A stretch of DNA of 64,000 nt from Chrysoporthe austroafricana (GCA_001051155.2 JYIP02000005.1:1550001-1614000), one strand, 5' to 3'; positions 47,401 through 60,651 are shown, counted from the stretch's first letter. The notes: a model not told the origin generated them from the letters alone. Numbers and translations are program-made.

Positions 47401-48035
47401 TTCACCTCTTCCTCCTCCTCCGCAGCGCCTTTCTCCGTGGCCCCGGCGTTCGGCACCGGCTTCGATTCGTCGTCTTTCGCGGCGCTCCTCTCAGCCTCAC
47501 CACCATCCGGCTCCGGCACCTTGTCCTCCTCCGAGGGTGCAGACTTGTCATCTTTTTCCTTCGCAGCGTCGACTCCGCCCGCCGCGCCCTCTTCTTCTCT
47601 TGGTGCAGTCTCTTCTGGCGGCGGCGTGGCCACCGCATCTTGGAACTCGTCCTCCTCGCTCCTGCGCGCCTCCTCTTCCTCCTCCGCGGCGCCCTCTGGC
47701 CGGCTCGAGCTCGGCCCGCCGTCCTCTGCCCCGCCCGGCCCTGGCCCGTCCTCCTCACCACCCGGGGCCTCCTGGCCGTCAGCCCGGGCCTGGCCGTCCT
47801 CCTCCTGGGCCCTCGCAGCCTCCTCCTCCGAGTATCGTATCTGAGCCGACCGGCGTATAGGGAGCCCGAAGTCGTCGTACTCGACCGCCGGCGTCGTCGT
47901 CTCCGCGGGGGCGGGGGTGCCTGCGGGCTTCTCGTCGGGCTCCGGCGGCGCCGCTGCCGGTTCCGGCTCCTTGTCTCCGCTGGGGGCCGCCGGGGGCGGC
48001 TGCTGCGGCTGCTCCTCCTCCTCGTTACCTGCCAT
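44421..48035 (-). CDS. DUF726 alpha/beta-hydrolase-fold membrane protein (TMCO4/Mil1 type)
   Basis: Exons 45768-48035 and 44421-45710 (57-bp intron, GTGAGT, CCCAG, phase 0) give 1185 aa. Residues 1 to about 260 are acidic, Glu/Pro/Ala-rich and disordered (for example EEEEQPQQPP, EEEARRSEEDEF). A helical region with AAKMWAQKIMIRLYTHMDIS lies in the middle. A very Gly/Ala-rich hydrophobic stretch at about 610-682 likely inserts in the membrane. The DUF726 catalytic-like part has VNLIVTVSGW, the nucleophile elbow GYSLG (Ser about 829), and VYMFGSPIV. The C-terminus is again charged and Ser-rich. Yeast Mil1 (Yfl034w) and animal TMCO4 share the fold; Mil1 has been linked to clathrin-adaptor traffic, and the enzyme activity is unclear. 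The start context is CGCCATGG-like and no earlier in-frame ATG is needed. Confidence 0.9.
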
Positions 48036-49152
48036 GGCGGAAGCAGGGTGCTGGTCGTGTTATATGGCGGGCACAGAGGTCATAAGGGCTTGGGCGGACA
48101 TTCGCACGCCGAGGTCGGGCGGCTCGTTGTTGAGTGTTTTTTGGAGGACGGAGAGACAATCGGCAGCAGACAAGAGACAAGGCGCGGGCCGGGCCCGGAT
48201 TAATTAGCCAGCTATTAGCACTTTGTTGGGGGAGGTTTCGGCGGCGTTGTTGGGTTGCGTCGGCGTCGGCGTGGGCAGGCCCTGCAGGGAAGCAAAAAGA
48301 AAACGACGAGACAAAGTATTAAGGCCCCAGAACAAGCCAGGGCAGGGAGGGGAGACGCCGGTCGGTCATAAGCTGGGACTGGACTTCTTGCGGGATGCAC
48401 GATGGATGAGGTGAGGATGACATACATGCCTCGCGCGGTGAGGCGTGGTCCGGGCGAGGAAGAAAGGCGGCCGTCTGAAATGCGCGCCCGCCCAAACTTA
48501 GCTGGCACGACTAGCTCACTTACACTGTCACGGCCTGTCTCGCCAGGGCCCAGGGCCCAGGGCCCGTCCAGGTCAGGGGTGCTGGGGGGTTGCTGCTAGG
48601 CATGCCAGGGGTGGTCGGGTGCGGTCTGCTAATGGGAACCGCCCGCAAGCAGTGCCTGTGTGGGCGTCGGTGGGGTTCAACGTCAACCGTCCCCACCCGC
48701 TGAGGCGCCTGACCACTTGCGACTCGCACCCGCTGCGGCGCCGGCTTGGCATTAGAGATCTCGCAAACGGCACGGCAGTGGCACCAGCACGTGGCAGCCT
48801 GAGTGTGCGTCTGCGTGCGTGCCTGCGTGCCTGTGAGTGTGGGTGTGAGTGTGGGCGTGGGCGAGTATGTTTGACATCCAGGAGCGCGCGCAGGCGCTCG
48901 TCATTATTTCCAAGCCCCATACGGGCAGCGAACCCTTAACCCCCCAACCCTGACCGCTAACACATAATCAATACAGCCACCAGGTGATGCTTAGGTGATG
49001 AGGGTCTCCGTCATAATTAATGCGAGCACGTATCCCATCCAGATCCAGCCCGCCCGCGAGAGCCCTGTCTGTGCTCCATCCTCCCCGCCCCAGAACGCCA
49101 CACCACCCCCGGCGGTGCCGGGGTGTCCGAGCTCAACAGCGAGGGCGTCCGT
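48036..49152. other. Intergenic region upstream of the DUF726 gene
   Basis: Promoter of the DUF726 gene and 3' flank of the PX gene. Contains short GC-rich repeats (CCAGGG at about 48545-48563; GTGTG-type run at about 48830-48860). No gene seen. Confidence 0.5.
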
Positions 49153-52145
49153 CTACTCTGCCAGAACCTGCCTGAGCATGACCAGGAAGTTCTCCTTCAG
49201 CTTGTGCACCTCCTCGACGTGCGGCTTGACCGGCTCGCCCGCGCTACGCCGGAGCCGGTCCTGCCGCTTGGCACGCCGTCTGCGCTCCGCCTCGATCGGG
49301 TCGAGGTCGTCGTCCTCTTCCGCCTCCTCCTCCGAGTCCGACCCGCTCTCGTAGGCCATGTCCTCCAGGTCCATCTGGTCGAGCCCGAAATCAGCACTGG
49401 TGAAGTTCATGGCGCCCGGAACCAGCGCATCGCCCATCTGCCCGTCTGCCGCCATCTTCTGCCGTGTCTTGTCCTGGTGCCACTTCTTCCGCGCCTCCTG
49501 CCACGCGATCAGATCGTTGATCTCCTTGATCGCGACGTCCTTCTCGATCACCTTCGTCGTCGTGGCACCCTCGAACAGGGCGTTAATGTCTAACGCGCCG
49601 TTCCGGGGGCCTCTGCGGAGGAACTCGAGGATGTCCTCGATCCACTCCATCAGCTGCGTGAATAGCCCATTGTCGTGGACGTGGACCTCGTGCACGAACT
49701 TGTAGAAGTTGTGCTCGTGTCTCTGGCACAGGTCGATGAACGCCTGGACGGTCTGGTTCGGATCCGCCGAGGCGTCCTGTTCCCTGCACTTCTCGACGAC
49801 CTGTATCATGTCGTCCATGAACACCGCAAAGTCCGTGACACTGCCGTAGACGTTGGCAGACTTGTACACCCGGACCAGCGGCTCGTAGAAGATCGTGAAC
49901 AGGTCCCGGAACAGCTGCAGCGTCACGGGTTCCTCAATCAGATCCAGCATCATCTGCTTGTCGCGCTGTCTCGTCTGGAGCTTGACGAGCGTCTTCAGGT
50001 TCGAGAACAGCTGGGCGCCCTGCTTGAGCTCCTCGTCCACGTTCTCGACTGCGCTGTTGAATGCAACGTAGGCGTTGTAGAGCCTCTGGATCTGCTCCCC
50101 AGTGAGACTGGGCTCTATCAGGTCCGATCTCAAGATCGCCACGATCAGGTCGACGTCCTCGCTTTCCGCCTCCTCACGGATCCCGATCTTGAGGTGCTCC
50201 TCGGCGTCAGAGTACTTCTGGAGCTTCGAGACGAAGACCTCGTCGCCGACCTTAGCAGCCACCGCGTCTATCGACTTCTGAAAACTCTTAATGCCGTCGT
50301 TGAGCGCCAATGAGAATATCCTCTGCATTAAGGACTTCGTCCCGAAGGGCTGGGCAAGGAACACGTCAAGAAGGCTCGACATGACTGCCGCAGGATTGGC
50401 AACCCGAATGATGTTCTTGATGATCGTGTAAGGGATCAGGGAGTGGATCCTCTTCGCTTGCGCGAACAGTTCCGGAGAATTGTCCTCTGCCAGGAACAGG
50501 TGGTAAATCGTGGCTGCGACTTCAATCCGAAGCCACTCGGCGAATTTCTGGTACTGGATAGACAGGTCTTGGATCGTCTCCTTCTCCTTGATCTCCTGGA
50601 ACAGCTTTGTGAGACCGTTGGCATCCACTATCTCTTGGCGGAACCTAGGATGCTTGTTAGTTTCGTAAGACGTGAGAACAGGACAGCCAGACTCACTGCT
50701 CCATGTATATGTCTAGGTCGGCCGCGCGCTGTCTTGCGATCTCGTAGAACTTCTTCTGCTCTTCCATGCGTTTCTCATCAACAGTCTTCCGTGTCATGAT
50801 GTCCACGTAGTCTTCGTCCTTCAGACTTATAGGATTCTGGGTCAGAAAATCCTGCATGGCCTTGGTCTGGGCAATCTGCTGGTTCTGCAACAGAGAGCGG
50901 AGGAAAGCCCTAAAAGAGATTCGCTGGTTCTCTCGGTAGAGAACTACATCCCCATTCTTCTTAGGGCTGACGGGGACGAATGGGCTCAGCTGCCCGTCTT
51001 CCATCGACGGTCTAGGCGACCCCCTCGCCGATGAAGCCGTCGATCCCGATCTCCTATGGCTGAGAGCGTTTCTGACCGAGAGTCTCTTGCTGTTGTTTGT
51101 GGGGGCCTCTTCACCGTTATTGGGAGCGGCGGTCCTCTGCGTCGAAGCAGACGAGATGGAGTCAGCATCTGAGTCCTCGCCTCCACTGAAGATCCCACTG
51201 GTTATCGAAGAGCTCTTGTTCTTTTTCGGTACTGGTGGGAGGACCTTTCCGGGTAGCTCGATGTGTAACTGCTTGTGAAGCCTGCTGAAATCGCCATAGC
51301 GGCGTCCGATGAAGTATTCGTTCTCGCCCTTCCTCTTGACGCGGAGCAAGAATTCCTGCAGGGCATCAGCGTCCGTCCAGTCCAGCACAGCCCAAAGGGC
51401 CTACAACTCACAGCATGTTTATGCGACCTGATATTGCCCTTCACCTTGATGACGCGCACACCGGCCATGTTGACGTCCCAGCCGTTGATGTAGTTACCCT
51501 CCGGCTGCGTGTGCAGCACGCCCGTGTCGATGGCGTCCCTGTCCACGACCTCCATCTCCGAGAAGCGGATCCTCTCCTCGAAGCCGGACGAGGTCGGGAT
51601 GCCCGAGACCATCATGAGCTCCACGAGCTTCTGGCTCTTCCTGGCCAGCTTCCGACGCTTAGTCTCTTCGAGGCGGTCCTCGGAGGAAGAAATGTTCTTG
51701 CTCGCGAAGGATTCCAGGAAGACCTGCAGCTTGTCCTGCCAGAACTCCTTCTCGCGGGCCTTGTCGAGGAAGGGGAACTCGCGCACATGGTGGACGAAGA
51801 TATAGCGGAGGATCGGGAGCTCGGAGTCGTAGGGCGTCACCTCGCCCAGGTCGGACTTGAAGGGGGCGCCGAAGCGCCGGAGGGCGGTGGGCGAGTTGAG
51901 CTCGTTGATCTCCCAGCCCACCTGCTCCGAGATGAGCTCCCTCTTCAGATCTGCACGCCAGCTGCGGGTTAGCCCTGGAGATCGCGAAGCTGACGGGACG
52001 CTGGACACTCACAGTGCTCCTGCTTGCCGGTGAGCGCCTGCCCCGGCGGCGGCAGGGTCGACCTGCTGCTGTTCCACTCGCTCGTCGAGAGTTCTGACGC
52101 AGCAGCGTGGCCGTTGGCGGCGCTGCTGGATCCTGTGGAGGACAT
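49153..52145 (-). CDS. PX-domain protein with PXB and PXA/DUF3818 regions (Ypr097w type)
   Basis: Four exons (52013-52145, 51412-51950, 51355... to 50697, and 49153-50644) give 940 aa, every phase consistent. Residues 45 to about 224 form the PX-associated N-terminal region (VGWEINELNSPTALRRFG, YDSELPILRYIFVHHVREFPF). The PX domain starts near 205 and crosses an intron: FLLRVKRKGENEYFIGRRYG, DFSRLHKQL, a Ser-rich loop insert (SITSGIFSGGEDSDADSISS) and FRAFLRSLLQ. The PX core has the RRYGDF lipid-contact motif, so binding to phosphoinositides is likely. The last exon carries the long helical PXA/DUF3818 region ending in an acidic patch and a basic tail. Yeast Ypr097w/Lec1 has the same layout and has been tied to lipid homeostasis and lipid droplets. 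Function here is inferred from that. Confidence 0.92.
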
Positions 52146-53512
52146 CCCGAGATTAGAGCCTCCTCAGCTCCCCAGCCGTCGCTTCACAGGTAGGTTCTTG
52201 ACCCGAACAGAGTTTTCGACAGCGTTACGACGAGATTCGCGCCTGCAGGCTGAAGGTGTGTAGCGCGGTTCCGGGTAGTTCAGGCTGAACCCCCCAATCC
52301 CAACGTTTTCGCGGGGTAGATCGGCGCTTATATTGCGCCCTTGTCCTCAGGTTGCCGCTGGGGAGTCCGACGGGAGGAAATAGTCCAGAGAGGCGAGCCC
52401 AGGACGACTAGCAAATACAAACTGCGAATAATGCAAAGAGGCGACAAAGGAGGGCGTGCGTAAACAACTAGAGGAATGCTTGCTTAGGGAGATGAGTTGA
52501 TGGCGTTGAGGCGCACTCCGCATGCAGGTTCGGTTGCAGATGACGACGGATTACTGCGGACCTCTGTTCTTGGCAGGCCCGCAGCAGATCTGTGGCAGAT
52601 TGGAAAACACCAGAGTCAGCATGACTGACGGGGCTCCTGACCTGTGGGGAAAGCACAAAGACTCAGCCTGGGCACGAGGGAGGCTGGTAAGTCTGGAGGC
52701 TGTCACATGCCAGCCATAACCGTGACGGCGCTGGTCACAAAGGAAGGCTGGAAAGGGTGGAGTTCTGGAGCCGTCCTGTTCCTGTGGCTGACGAGCCCAA
52801 GAATAGTGATCTCAGACAGAAACCAGATCGCCTTTGATCGGCCCTGCAGGATCGGAAATTGCACCGAGGGAAAATAGGTCACATAACAATGCCCTTGAGT
52901 CAGACTCGGGCTCTGCCAGCAACCGGCAGCTTGGGTAAATGCAGAAACAAGAACGTCTGGGTCGCGGGCAGCCCTCAGCGATGACGTCTTCCAGGGACAG
53001 GGAGAGTGCACCTGCATGACGGGGACCACAGCCAGACAGGGTCGGGCTCCCGCCACGTCCTCCACTCTGGCGCCCTGCGTTGCCAAGCAATCGGGGCTAT
53101 CGCAAAAGCTAAAAGCTAGATGACGATGCCCGACTTCGCCCGCCAGATGGCGTCGCAAGCGCGTCTGGGGACAGATCTGTACGTCCGTAGGGCAGACTGG
53201 CGTCAGCTGTGAGGCGTGCTGCTGCTGCCCTGACTGAGATTGGACTCATTTCGCAAGCTGACTTGCGCCTCGCAGCACAAAGACACGCAGTTCGTGGCCC
53301 CCTGCTAAAACAGGAGGCTTCGCAACCAGCCATCTCAAGCAAACAGAGTAGAAGAATTTCGTAGATAGACTGTCCTGGTCACGCCTTGTTACTCCTAGGC
53401 CCTCTCGTTCCGACGAAATGCACCCCCTTGATAGTGTCTGTTCAGATAGCGGTCTTGGGTATCTTACGCGCTGTAAAGGACGAAAAGACGGAGAGCAACA
53501 TGCAGCGCGGTA
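52146..53512. other. Intergenic region, no gene seen
   Basis: Promoter of the PX gene and 3' flank of the coiled-coil gene. Frames are short, and no RNA gene or mobile element is recognised. Confidence 0.5.
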
Positions 53513-54707
53513 TCACAGCTCGTCCAGCGCCCGGATGGCCTCGTCCCCGGCCAGCTCGACCTCCCTGTCCCGGGTGAAGTCCAGCAGGGGCAGGCTGCCG
53601 TTCTTCCCGTCCCCCTCCCGAGCCCTGTCCGGTCCCGCCCCGAAGGTGCTGTGCTCCAGCTTCACCTTCGCGGCCACGGCCTCCTCCTTGGGCTCCACCA
53701 CGGCGCCCTCAATCTCGGGCCCGTACGCCCGCGCGCCCAGGTACAGCACCAGTAGCACCAGCCCCAGCCCTAGCAGGACGCCCCAGACGATGCGCATCAC
53801 GCGCCGCGCGCTCTCCCAGCTCTGCGCCCACGCGCGCTCCCACCGCTCCACCCGCCGCTTCACGACGTCGACCCGCTCGCTCAGCGCCTCGATCCGCTCC
53901 CGCGCCCCGTGCACGCGGTCCTGCAGTGCCTGCACGCGCCCCTGCTGCTCGCTGAAGTCGCCGAACGCATCGAGCTGCGACTGCGCCTCGGCCAGGACGG
54001 ACTGCGACTCGGTGATGAAGCCGGCGCTGGTGGCGTTCGAGGCCTTGGCGAGGTCCTGGAGGGCCACGATGGTGTTCTGGAGGGTCGTAAGCTTCTGGAG
54101 GACACTGTAGTAGGACTCGTCAAGGCGGCGCGTGGTCGTGGTCGAGTAGGAGGTCAGGTCGACCAGGGAGTTCTTGAGGCCGCTGGACATTTGGTCTAGT
54201 CAGTACGGGATTGCAAAGGCCGTGGATGAGTAGGGAGGGGGGGAGGTGGGAAGATACGCACGCTATCCTCGCCTCGGCCTTGACTCGTTCCCTCTGCTGC
54301 AGCTCCTCCCTGTTCAAGGGGCTCCCACCCGGCCCGACACCCTCGGCGCCGCCAGAGATTAACGCGCTCCCTCTCCGGCTCTCCTCCGGGCTCGAACCCC
54401 CCGGCGTGACACCCTCGGACCGCGGCACCTCGAGCGATCCCCTGCCAGCTGTCGTCTGGAGCAGGGGCACAGCCGTTTGCGGTACGGCCATATTCCCGTT
54501 GCGCTCATCACGGCTCCTGTCCCTCCTGTGTAGCGACGAGGAGATGTGCCCGGTGATGTGGTGATGGTTGTGCGACGAGTGCGTATGGGCGTGTTTGGAT
54601 GATGTCCTAGGCAGCCGATCTGTGATGGAGCGGGAGACCTGGTGGCGTACAGGAGTCGGTGACGGTCCAGCCCTCGTCGGGGAGGGAAGAGCCGCGCGGC
54701 CGGACAT
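53513..54707 (-). CDS. Coiled-coil protein with a C-terminal membrane segment
   Basis: Exons 54262-54707 and 53513-54182 give 371 aa. The intron runs from GTGCGT at 54261 to TGTCCAG at 54183; using the nearer TAG would break the frame. The N-terminal half is disordered and Ser/Pro/His-rich (SSHNHHHITGH). From about residue 150 it is helical: LTSYSTTTTRRLDESYYSVL, QKLTTLQNTIVALQDLAKAS, then heptad-like sequence RVQALQDRVHGARERIEALS. One TM helix (MRIVWGVLLGLGLVLLVLYL) lies near residue 290, with a short acidic tail. This looks like a tail-region membrane protein of the ER or nuclear envelope. I cannot name the family. The ATG at 54707 is the first in frame, but codons before it look protein-like, so a 5' exon may be missing. 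Confidence 0.72.
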
Positions 54708-55480
54708 CTGTGATCGGCTAGCCGCGCTTGGCCGTAGCCCTTGGCGTCTCCGGGTTGTACGTGCTCGGAACGATGAGGGATCGTTTGCTTTCGTTGGCGA
54801 GCCGAAGGCTGGAGCTGGCACCGCACACCGTGATCACAGGGCTGGATGAGTGGGAGTTGTTCAATGAAGCGTCACATGCTGCAGTCGCCGCCACTTAGGG
54901 ACTGGATCGCCTGCAGGGGCCCTTGCTCATTTTGGGACCGCAAATTTGCGGGTACTGACATGCACCTTCGTGGCGCCGGATGGCCTCAGCGGAGGGAAGC
55001 GGCCAAGATGCCGTCCTGTCATGGTGGTTTCGATCCAAGCTTATATTGCACTCTGTGTTCTGTGCTACGGTCGCACAAGCGCAAACTTCGGTAACCTCAT
55101 ACAGACATAGCCGCCTCTCTTCAGCCAGTTTCACATCGAGCGATCGCCTCCCCGGTCTGATGCGCGTCTTTGGTGGCCCGTGAAGAGACTCAGATCATCT
55201 GTGCCGAGATTTGCACGACGACCACTGCTACGTCGAGCGGCGGCACCTGGGCTGCCCGAGCTGGCCCCATGATAACGGACCGGGCTGGGCGGTGTAGATG
55301 TCTCGTCGCACTCGTCCCTCAGATATAGGGGATGGCCCTTCCTCGGACCGCCAAGTGATGCATGACACAGCGGGCAGCCAGGCCGGCCACGCTGCGGCCG
55401 GCCGTTCCGTAGCATCGCGGCAACCTCATCCCCGCCGCAGGTATCCTTGAACAGTAATTTTATCTCGCTGCAGGCCGCGC
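54708..55480. other. Intergenic region, no gene seen
   Basis: Between the coiled-coil gene start and the CGR1 stop, both on the minus strand. About 110 bp next to 54707 stay open in the coiled-coil frame and might include an unrecognised exon. Confidence 0.45.
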
Positions 55481-56040
55481 TCAGGAGTTGAGAAGCTTGT
55501 TCCTCTTCTCCTTCCTCTTGAGCCTCTCGACGCGCTTCTTGTGCATCTTGGCCGCCAGTTTCTCGTACCTCTCCCTCTCCTCCTTAGCCGCGCGCTTCTC
55601 CTTGATCTGTGTTATCCGCCTCTGTGTGACCAAAACAGACACAAGTCAGTAAAAGCGCAGGTTCGGTTGGCTGGCTGGATTGTTTGTATGGGTGTATGTC
55701 GCACGCAGCGGGACGCACCTGTCGCTCTGCCTCCTTCTCGTCTTTCATCTCCTTCTCCTTGGCCTTCATCGCCGCCTGCGCGACTCGTTCCTTCGCGCGC
55801 TTCTCGTACGAGGTCAGCCCCGACACAGGCCGGAAGGCCTTCTTGGGCGCGTGCCATTGTTTACCTGTGTCGTAGTCGCAATGTCAGACAAGCACGCTCC
55901 CTTCAGGTCTGTAATCGCAGTGCCAGTAAACTGCCTCTAGAGAGCGTACCATTCTTCCTCATGCCCAGGGGCTTGGGCGCCGCAGCAGCGGCGGCCGTGG
56001 CCGCAGGCTCTGTGGCGGGCTCGCCGACGGTCGCAGACAT
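55481..56040 (-). CDS. CGR1: rRNA-processing protein Cgr1
   Basis: Three exons (55950-56040, 55719-55864, 55481-55621) give 125 aa, all in phase. Cgr1 is a small, very basic nucleolar protein needed for pre-rRNA processing and 60S assembly. The N-terminus is Ala-rich ([20 protein letters not shown]), followed by the conserved [20 protein letters not shown] and [15 protein letters not shown]. The rest is one long Lys/Arg/Glu helix ([36 protein letters not shown]) ending [18 protein letters not shown]. Length and order match the family. The third intron-exon border is phase 0 with a CACAG acceptor. Confidence 0.95.
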
Positions 56041-59000
56041 GCTCACGGGGCGGAAGGAGATGAGCGGTGTCGAAGACTCCCGAGGTTCGTGAAAATTTGC
56101 AGTCGTCCTCCCACGGATGCGAAATGTAGGGCCGATCGTCAGGACAGCGGCGGGGTAGGGATGATCGATGCAGGAGGAGATTTACGTGCCGAAGCAAGGT
56201 TGAAGCCTCCCTCCGACAAACCACCTCGCGAGAGCGGTCAAACTTTTTTTTTCTGCCAGGGTTTTTAGGGTGCTTGGCTCGTCCCGCGCAGGGGCTAGGG
56301 GACCACGGGGACTTGCAGGTGGCCGCCAGCGTTCCAGGTGCCAGGCCGTGCCAGGGCACCAGGGCACCAGGGCACGCAGGGCTACCCCACGCCCGACCCG
56401 TGCTCGACAATCAATCTGGCATGTGTAGGAATCTGATCTCGGGCCTGTCTTCAAACCCGTAATTTGCAGAAGCAATCTCAATCCGGATTTGTAGGCGAGC
56501 CGTGAAACAGCAATAACCAAGCAAGCAGGCTCTGGAAGGCCCGACAGCGCGTTCACATGCTCGAGGGATGGGATGGACCGTACGGTTTATGCTCGCGTCC
56601 TGGAATAACCTGCCGCCCTGGACATTATCCCTTGGCAATGACACAGGATCTCATCGACGGTAGGGGATCTCGCATAAGATCACCAGATTATTCGACAAGG
56701 TGTGCCGCCGCATTGCACGTTCTGCTGTAGGGCTGACTGGGCATGAACGCGATATTTCCCGGCCTGCTGCTAGCACTGCTGATCGAGGGCTTCTACTGGG
56801 CAGAAAAGCCTGGGGGCGCGATGACACCGTCGCACAAATCGAGCCCAAGTGCCGGGACGGAAATGAAGACGTCTCGACAAAATTTCAGCCCTGCCACCGC
56901 TGGGCCGCTGTCATTTCGCGCCCGCAGGGTTCAACCCGCCCGGGAAGGGCAACAAGCATAGACGAATTTGATGCTGGGCCGTCTGGGAAATTCGGCCTCG
57001 CCAATAACTCACGTTACAAGACCCTGAATATCGGCCGAGGGCGGACATGGAATGACGCTGCGACGGGGGTGTCTTAGACCCCACAGACAAGCTCGTCACG
57101 GATGGACATCAAACCTCGGTACGCCGTGGTCTGGACAGAGCTGCGAGTGGCCTGCCAGCCTGGCAGGCGTCCTGCCGTCGCGCGCTCCCGCTGGGGCTCA
57201 GGAATTCACCTGCCGGGCGTGGCGACACATGGGATGACAAACACGCGGCGTGCGCCCGAGATTGCGTCTCGAGCATGGCTTGCGATATACTCTGTAGGAT
57301 TCCTTCCGCGCGCAGGATGTGGTCACTGGGTGCGCATGGGGCGGCGCTCTTGGGCCTCCTGGCCCTGCCAAGCTCGCCCGCCCCCAGGATCCTCGGATCG
57401 ACGGATCGCGTGTGTGAAGGAGGGCTGACGGTCTGACATGAACCCACCCAGCAGCAGGCTGGCTGGAGCCCTCAGGGTCCTGGCGATGGACAGCAGCCTC
57501 CAGTCCAATTCTCCGGTGGTGCAGCCGGGACGATGACGGCACAGGCTGCTTGTTCACACTGTACGCGCAAGCAGCTTGCGTCGTGACTCCGCCAGCGCAC
57601 AGCTGCCTTCTAGAAGGACGTGCTGCAGCAGCGGCGATGGCGCCACCTTCTGCAAATGGGGCACCGCGAGAGGCTGAACCAAAATAGACGGAGCGGTTTG
57701 ATCGCTGGCTCGCTCGCGGGCAACCCCTTGGTGAAGATGCGCGGCCGAACGGACCTTTTTTTTTTTTTTTTTTTCCCCCCTTCCCTCCCGCGGTAGACGA
57801 ACAAATACATGCCCGACGCACGCCGACAAAATCCTCGAGCCGTGCCTGATAAGTCGTAGTGCCATGCGGCACTGTTAGTGCTTAGGCGGCGAGGGCGCCG
57901 TCGCTCGAGGTGAGTGGCCGGGGCGGGCACAGCAGCCTTCCTCCTAGTGCTGCAGCCTGCAGGCTATCTGCAAGCCACCCCTTGGTGCCACTGCACGCTT
58001 CAGGGAGGAAGGCGGTCGTGAGTCTTGGGAGGCCACCCCGCGCGGCCAAGCGCAAGATAACGCAGCCTAGAAGCGTGCGCTAATGCTTGATGATATGCCT
58101 CGACGTTGGTCCTTCCTGCGCACCTGCGGTAGCCCTCGAACGATCTGAGGGGGTCGGGTTTGGCTTGGCGGCAGGGCGTTCTGACCTGTCCCAGACGTCT
58201 CTTGAATTCTGTCGAAAAGTGGACTGCCTTGGACACTCGAACCGTGGTCGGGCATAAACAAAGGACGGGATTGAAACACCGACGGAGACTCGGCATGGCC
58301 CCGAAATGCCTAGCCTCGCCAGCACAAAGAGAGTTTGATGGCGCTGTAACCAGGCCTGCTACGTAGTACCTACCTGCCCACCTGCCTTGCTGCCCAGGTC
58401 TGCTAGCCCGCCAGCCTGCTTGCCAACTCGAGGCTAGCCTCGCCCGCCGCGCCGAGTCGCTGGATGCGGGCTGCGCCTGTTCCAGGATCCAGGCGGGCCT
58501 GGCGGGCGCACCGTCGCCCAAGCGCTGACGGACGGGGACGGGAGAGGTTGGGAGGGCGCCCAGTTTCATACGATCCCGCTCCCGTCCGTCCGCGGAGGAG
58601 GCGGGCATCGAGGCTGCTCCCGCTCGACGGAGGGCGTCTGGTCGGTCTTGTCGACGACGGAGCTGATGGGGAACAGGGAAGGGGCTGCTCGGCGGAATGG
58701 CCTCCCTCAGGCTGAGAACAAGCGAGTCGAGCGAGTCCCGGCCGTCTCCCTGTGATGCGATTCGTCCCCAATCTGGCTATCAACGGCGATCAGCAGGGGA
58801 ATCAGGTCCTCGAATCCTCGGCGCTGGTTCGTCTGCCCTGTATGGCTGAGACGGCTACGGATTTGGGGGGAGCGACAGGGTCAAGGGACAGGGCAGGGCA
58901 GGACAGGGCAGGCGTGGGGTTTGATTCGAGCGATACTCGGTACAATACAATATTATGGTACAGTAACAATACATAGTACAGGCCAGGGTGGGGGGATGGC

Positions 59001-60650
59001 GGCGGGCGTCGATGTCGCGAGAGCCAGGGACCAAACACAAAAAAAAACGGTCAATGATAACAAGTACGTACTCGTGGTACTATGGCAGCCAGCCATGAGC
59101 AATATCTGCGAGCCGCCCGCCAGTTCGCAGCGCCGGGGGAGGAGATATGGCCACCCACCCCTAAGGCCATCTTGATCGTCAACCGTCCCTGGCGGCCGTA
59201 GGATTCGTGACCACAATAGCGGGGTACCATAACACCATAAGAGCGCTGGATGCGACGCTACCGGCGGGCTACCCACTGTGCCTTGCATCTGGGATCTCGG
59301 ACAGGCGAATGAGACGCGCGCTGTTCCTGGACGGACCCAGGGCGTGGGAACGTTAAGAGAGGTACAACGCGTATGCAGGTGTGTCGGATTCGTAAGTACC
59401 ATGACCTGGTATGCAAGAGTCGCGGCGCCGCGCAGACCGCCATTGTGGCCACTCGGCCGGCCAGCGACGCCGGAGGCGATACCCGCTCCTATATGGATGC
59501 GCAGTGCCAAGTGCGATCAGCAGCAGCCTACTGCAGAGGCCGAGGGCCGTCAATCTCGTCGAGGCCATCGTCGTGGGACACGAAACCGCATCGTGCCGGG
59601 GGCCTGAGGGTCTCAAATTGGCTCCTCGGAAAGCTGGGAGGGCAGGGACCAACACCTGTCTCGTAAGCCTGGACGTGGGCCTGCTCAATTTGGCAGGGGT
59701 CGATGTTAATACCGTACTCCACGATCGTATGGGGCATCTCATTTTCAGACCGTCATGTGGGGTGGTCGGCCTGCAGGCCCCTCGCCGGCTTGATACAGTA
59801 CAGACGATAGATATGGCGCACCTCGACCTGCAAGGGGAGGCAAAGAGTGGGCGAGTGGGCTACGAGGTGGCGAGGATGTGTCGAGGATGTGTAACGACAT
59901 CAGCATACCTCCCCGACCAGCCCATCCGAAGAGGGTTCGATGGTCCTGTTCGGTCCGTTATCAGCGCACCTTGACAAGGCGCTGTCTGTCAGGCAGGGCC
60001 GTCAGACTGGGGGCAGGAAAAAAAAAAAAACAAAGATCACGGGTTGATCACCGCAGCGCTGACCAGGCCTAGTTGGGTTGCTGCCCTCACCCTGCGCTCA
60101 CCTTCGATTCGCTAGTATACCACCTTAGACGGCCTCCCTACAGAAACCTATTATGAAGGCCCAGCAAGTCCTGGCACCGGTTCTCGTACCGTAAGTAGAT
60201 TCAGCAGGAGGCCCGGCAGTACTGTAACCCCATTCGGCCAAGGTCGAGGATCACACGGGAGACTGAGGTACCGCCCTAACGAGACCCACCCATGCCACCC
60301 CAGCGCTGCAGACCCATGTAGTGCCATGCCCCCCCTCCCCTCCCATTGTCCAGGTGGGTTCCAGAGTTGGAGACACGCTGTGAGAGAGAAAAGAGAGAGA
60401 GAGAAAGCCCTGCTGCTCCCCGGAGACCGTGCGTGTTTTCCCTCACTACTCACTCGCTCCCTCGCAGTCGCAGTCCCACCACAGTGTCACCCCCCGCCTG
60501 CTCGCTGCGGGCTGCCAACCACACTGCCAGCCAGCCCAGCCAGCCCAGCCAGCCCGCCGGACAGCCAGCGCAAGCCCGCCAAACCCGCTGACTCGGGCGA
60601 GTGGTCGCTCACTTCCCTACTCCTTCCTTCCTCGCCCACCTCTCTTTTCC
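56041..60650. other. Gene-poor interval
   Basis: About 4.6 kb with no gene I can support. A T run (about 57756-57774) followed by C, and imperfect GGGCA/GGACA runs at about 58880-58910, are the main simple sequences. No tRNA-like B box with a matching T-arm could be folded by eye. Confidence 0.45.
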
Positions 60651-60651
60651 T

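Noticed and set aside
54383..54402. B-box match on the minus strand (GGTTCGAGCCC)
   Set aside because: It lies inside the coding exon of the coiled-coil gene and has no tRNA arms around it.
56915..56960. tRNA B-box-like sequence (GGTTCAACCC)
   Set aside because: The flanking five bases do not pair into a T-arm, and no A box sits upstream at the right distance.
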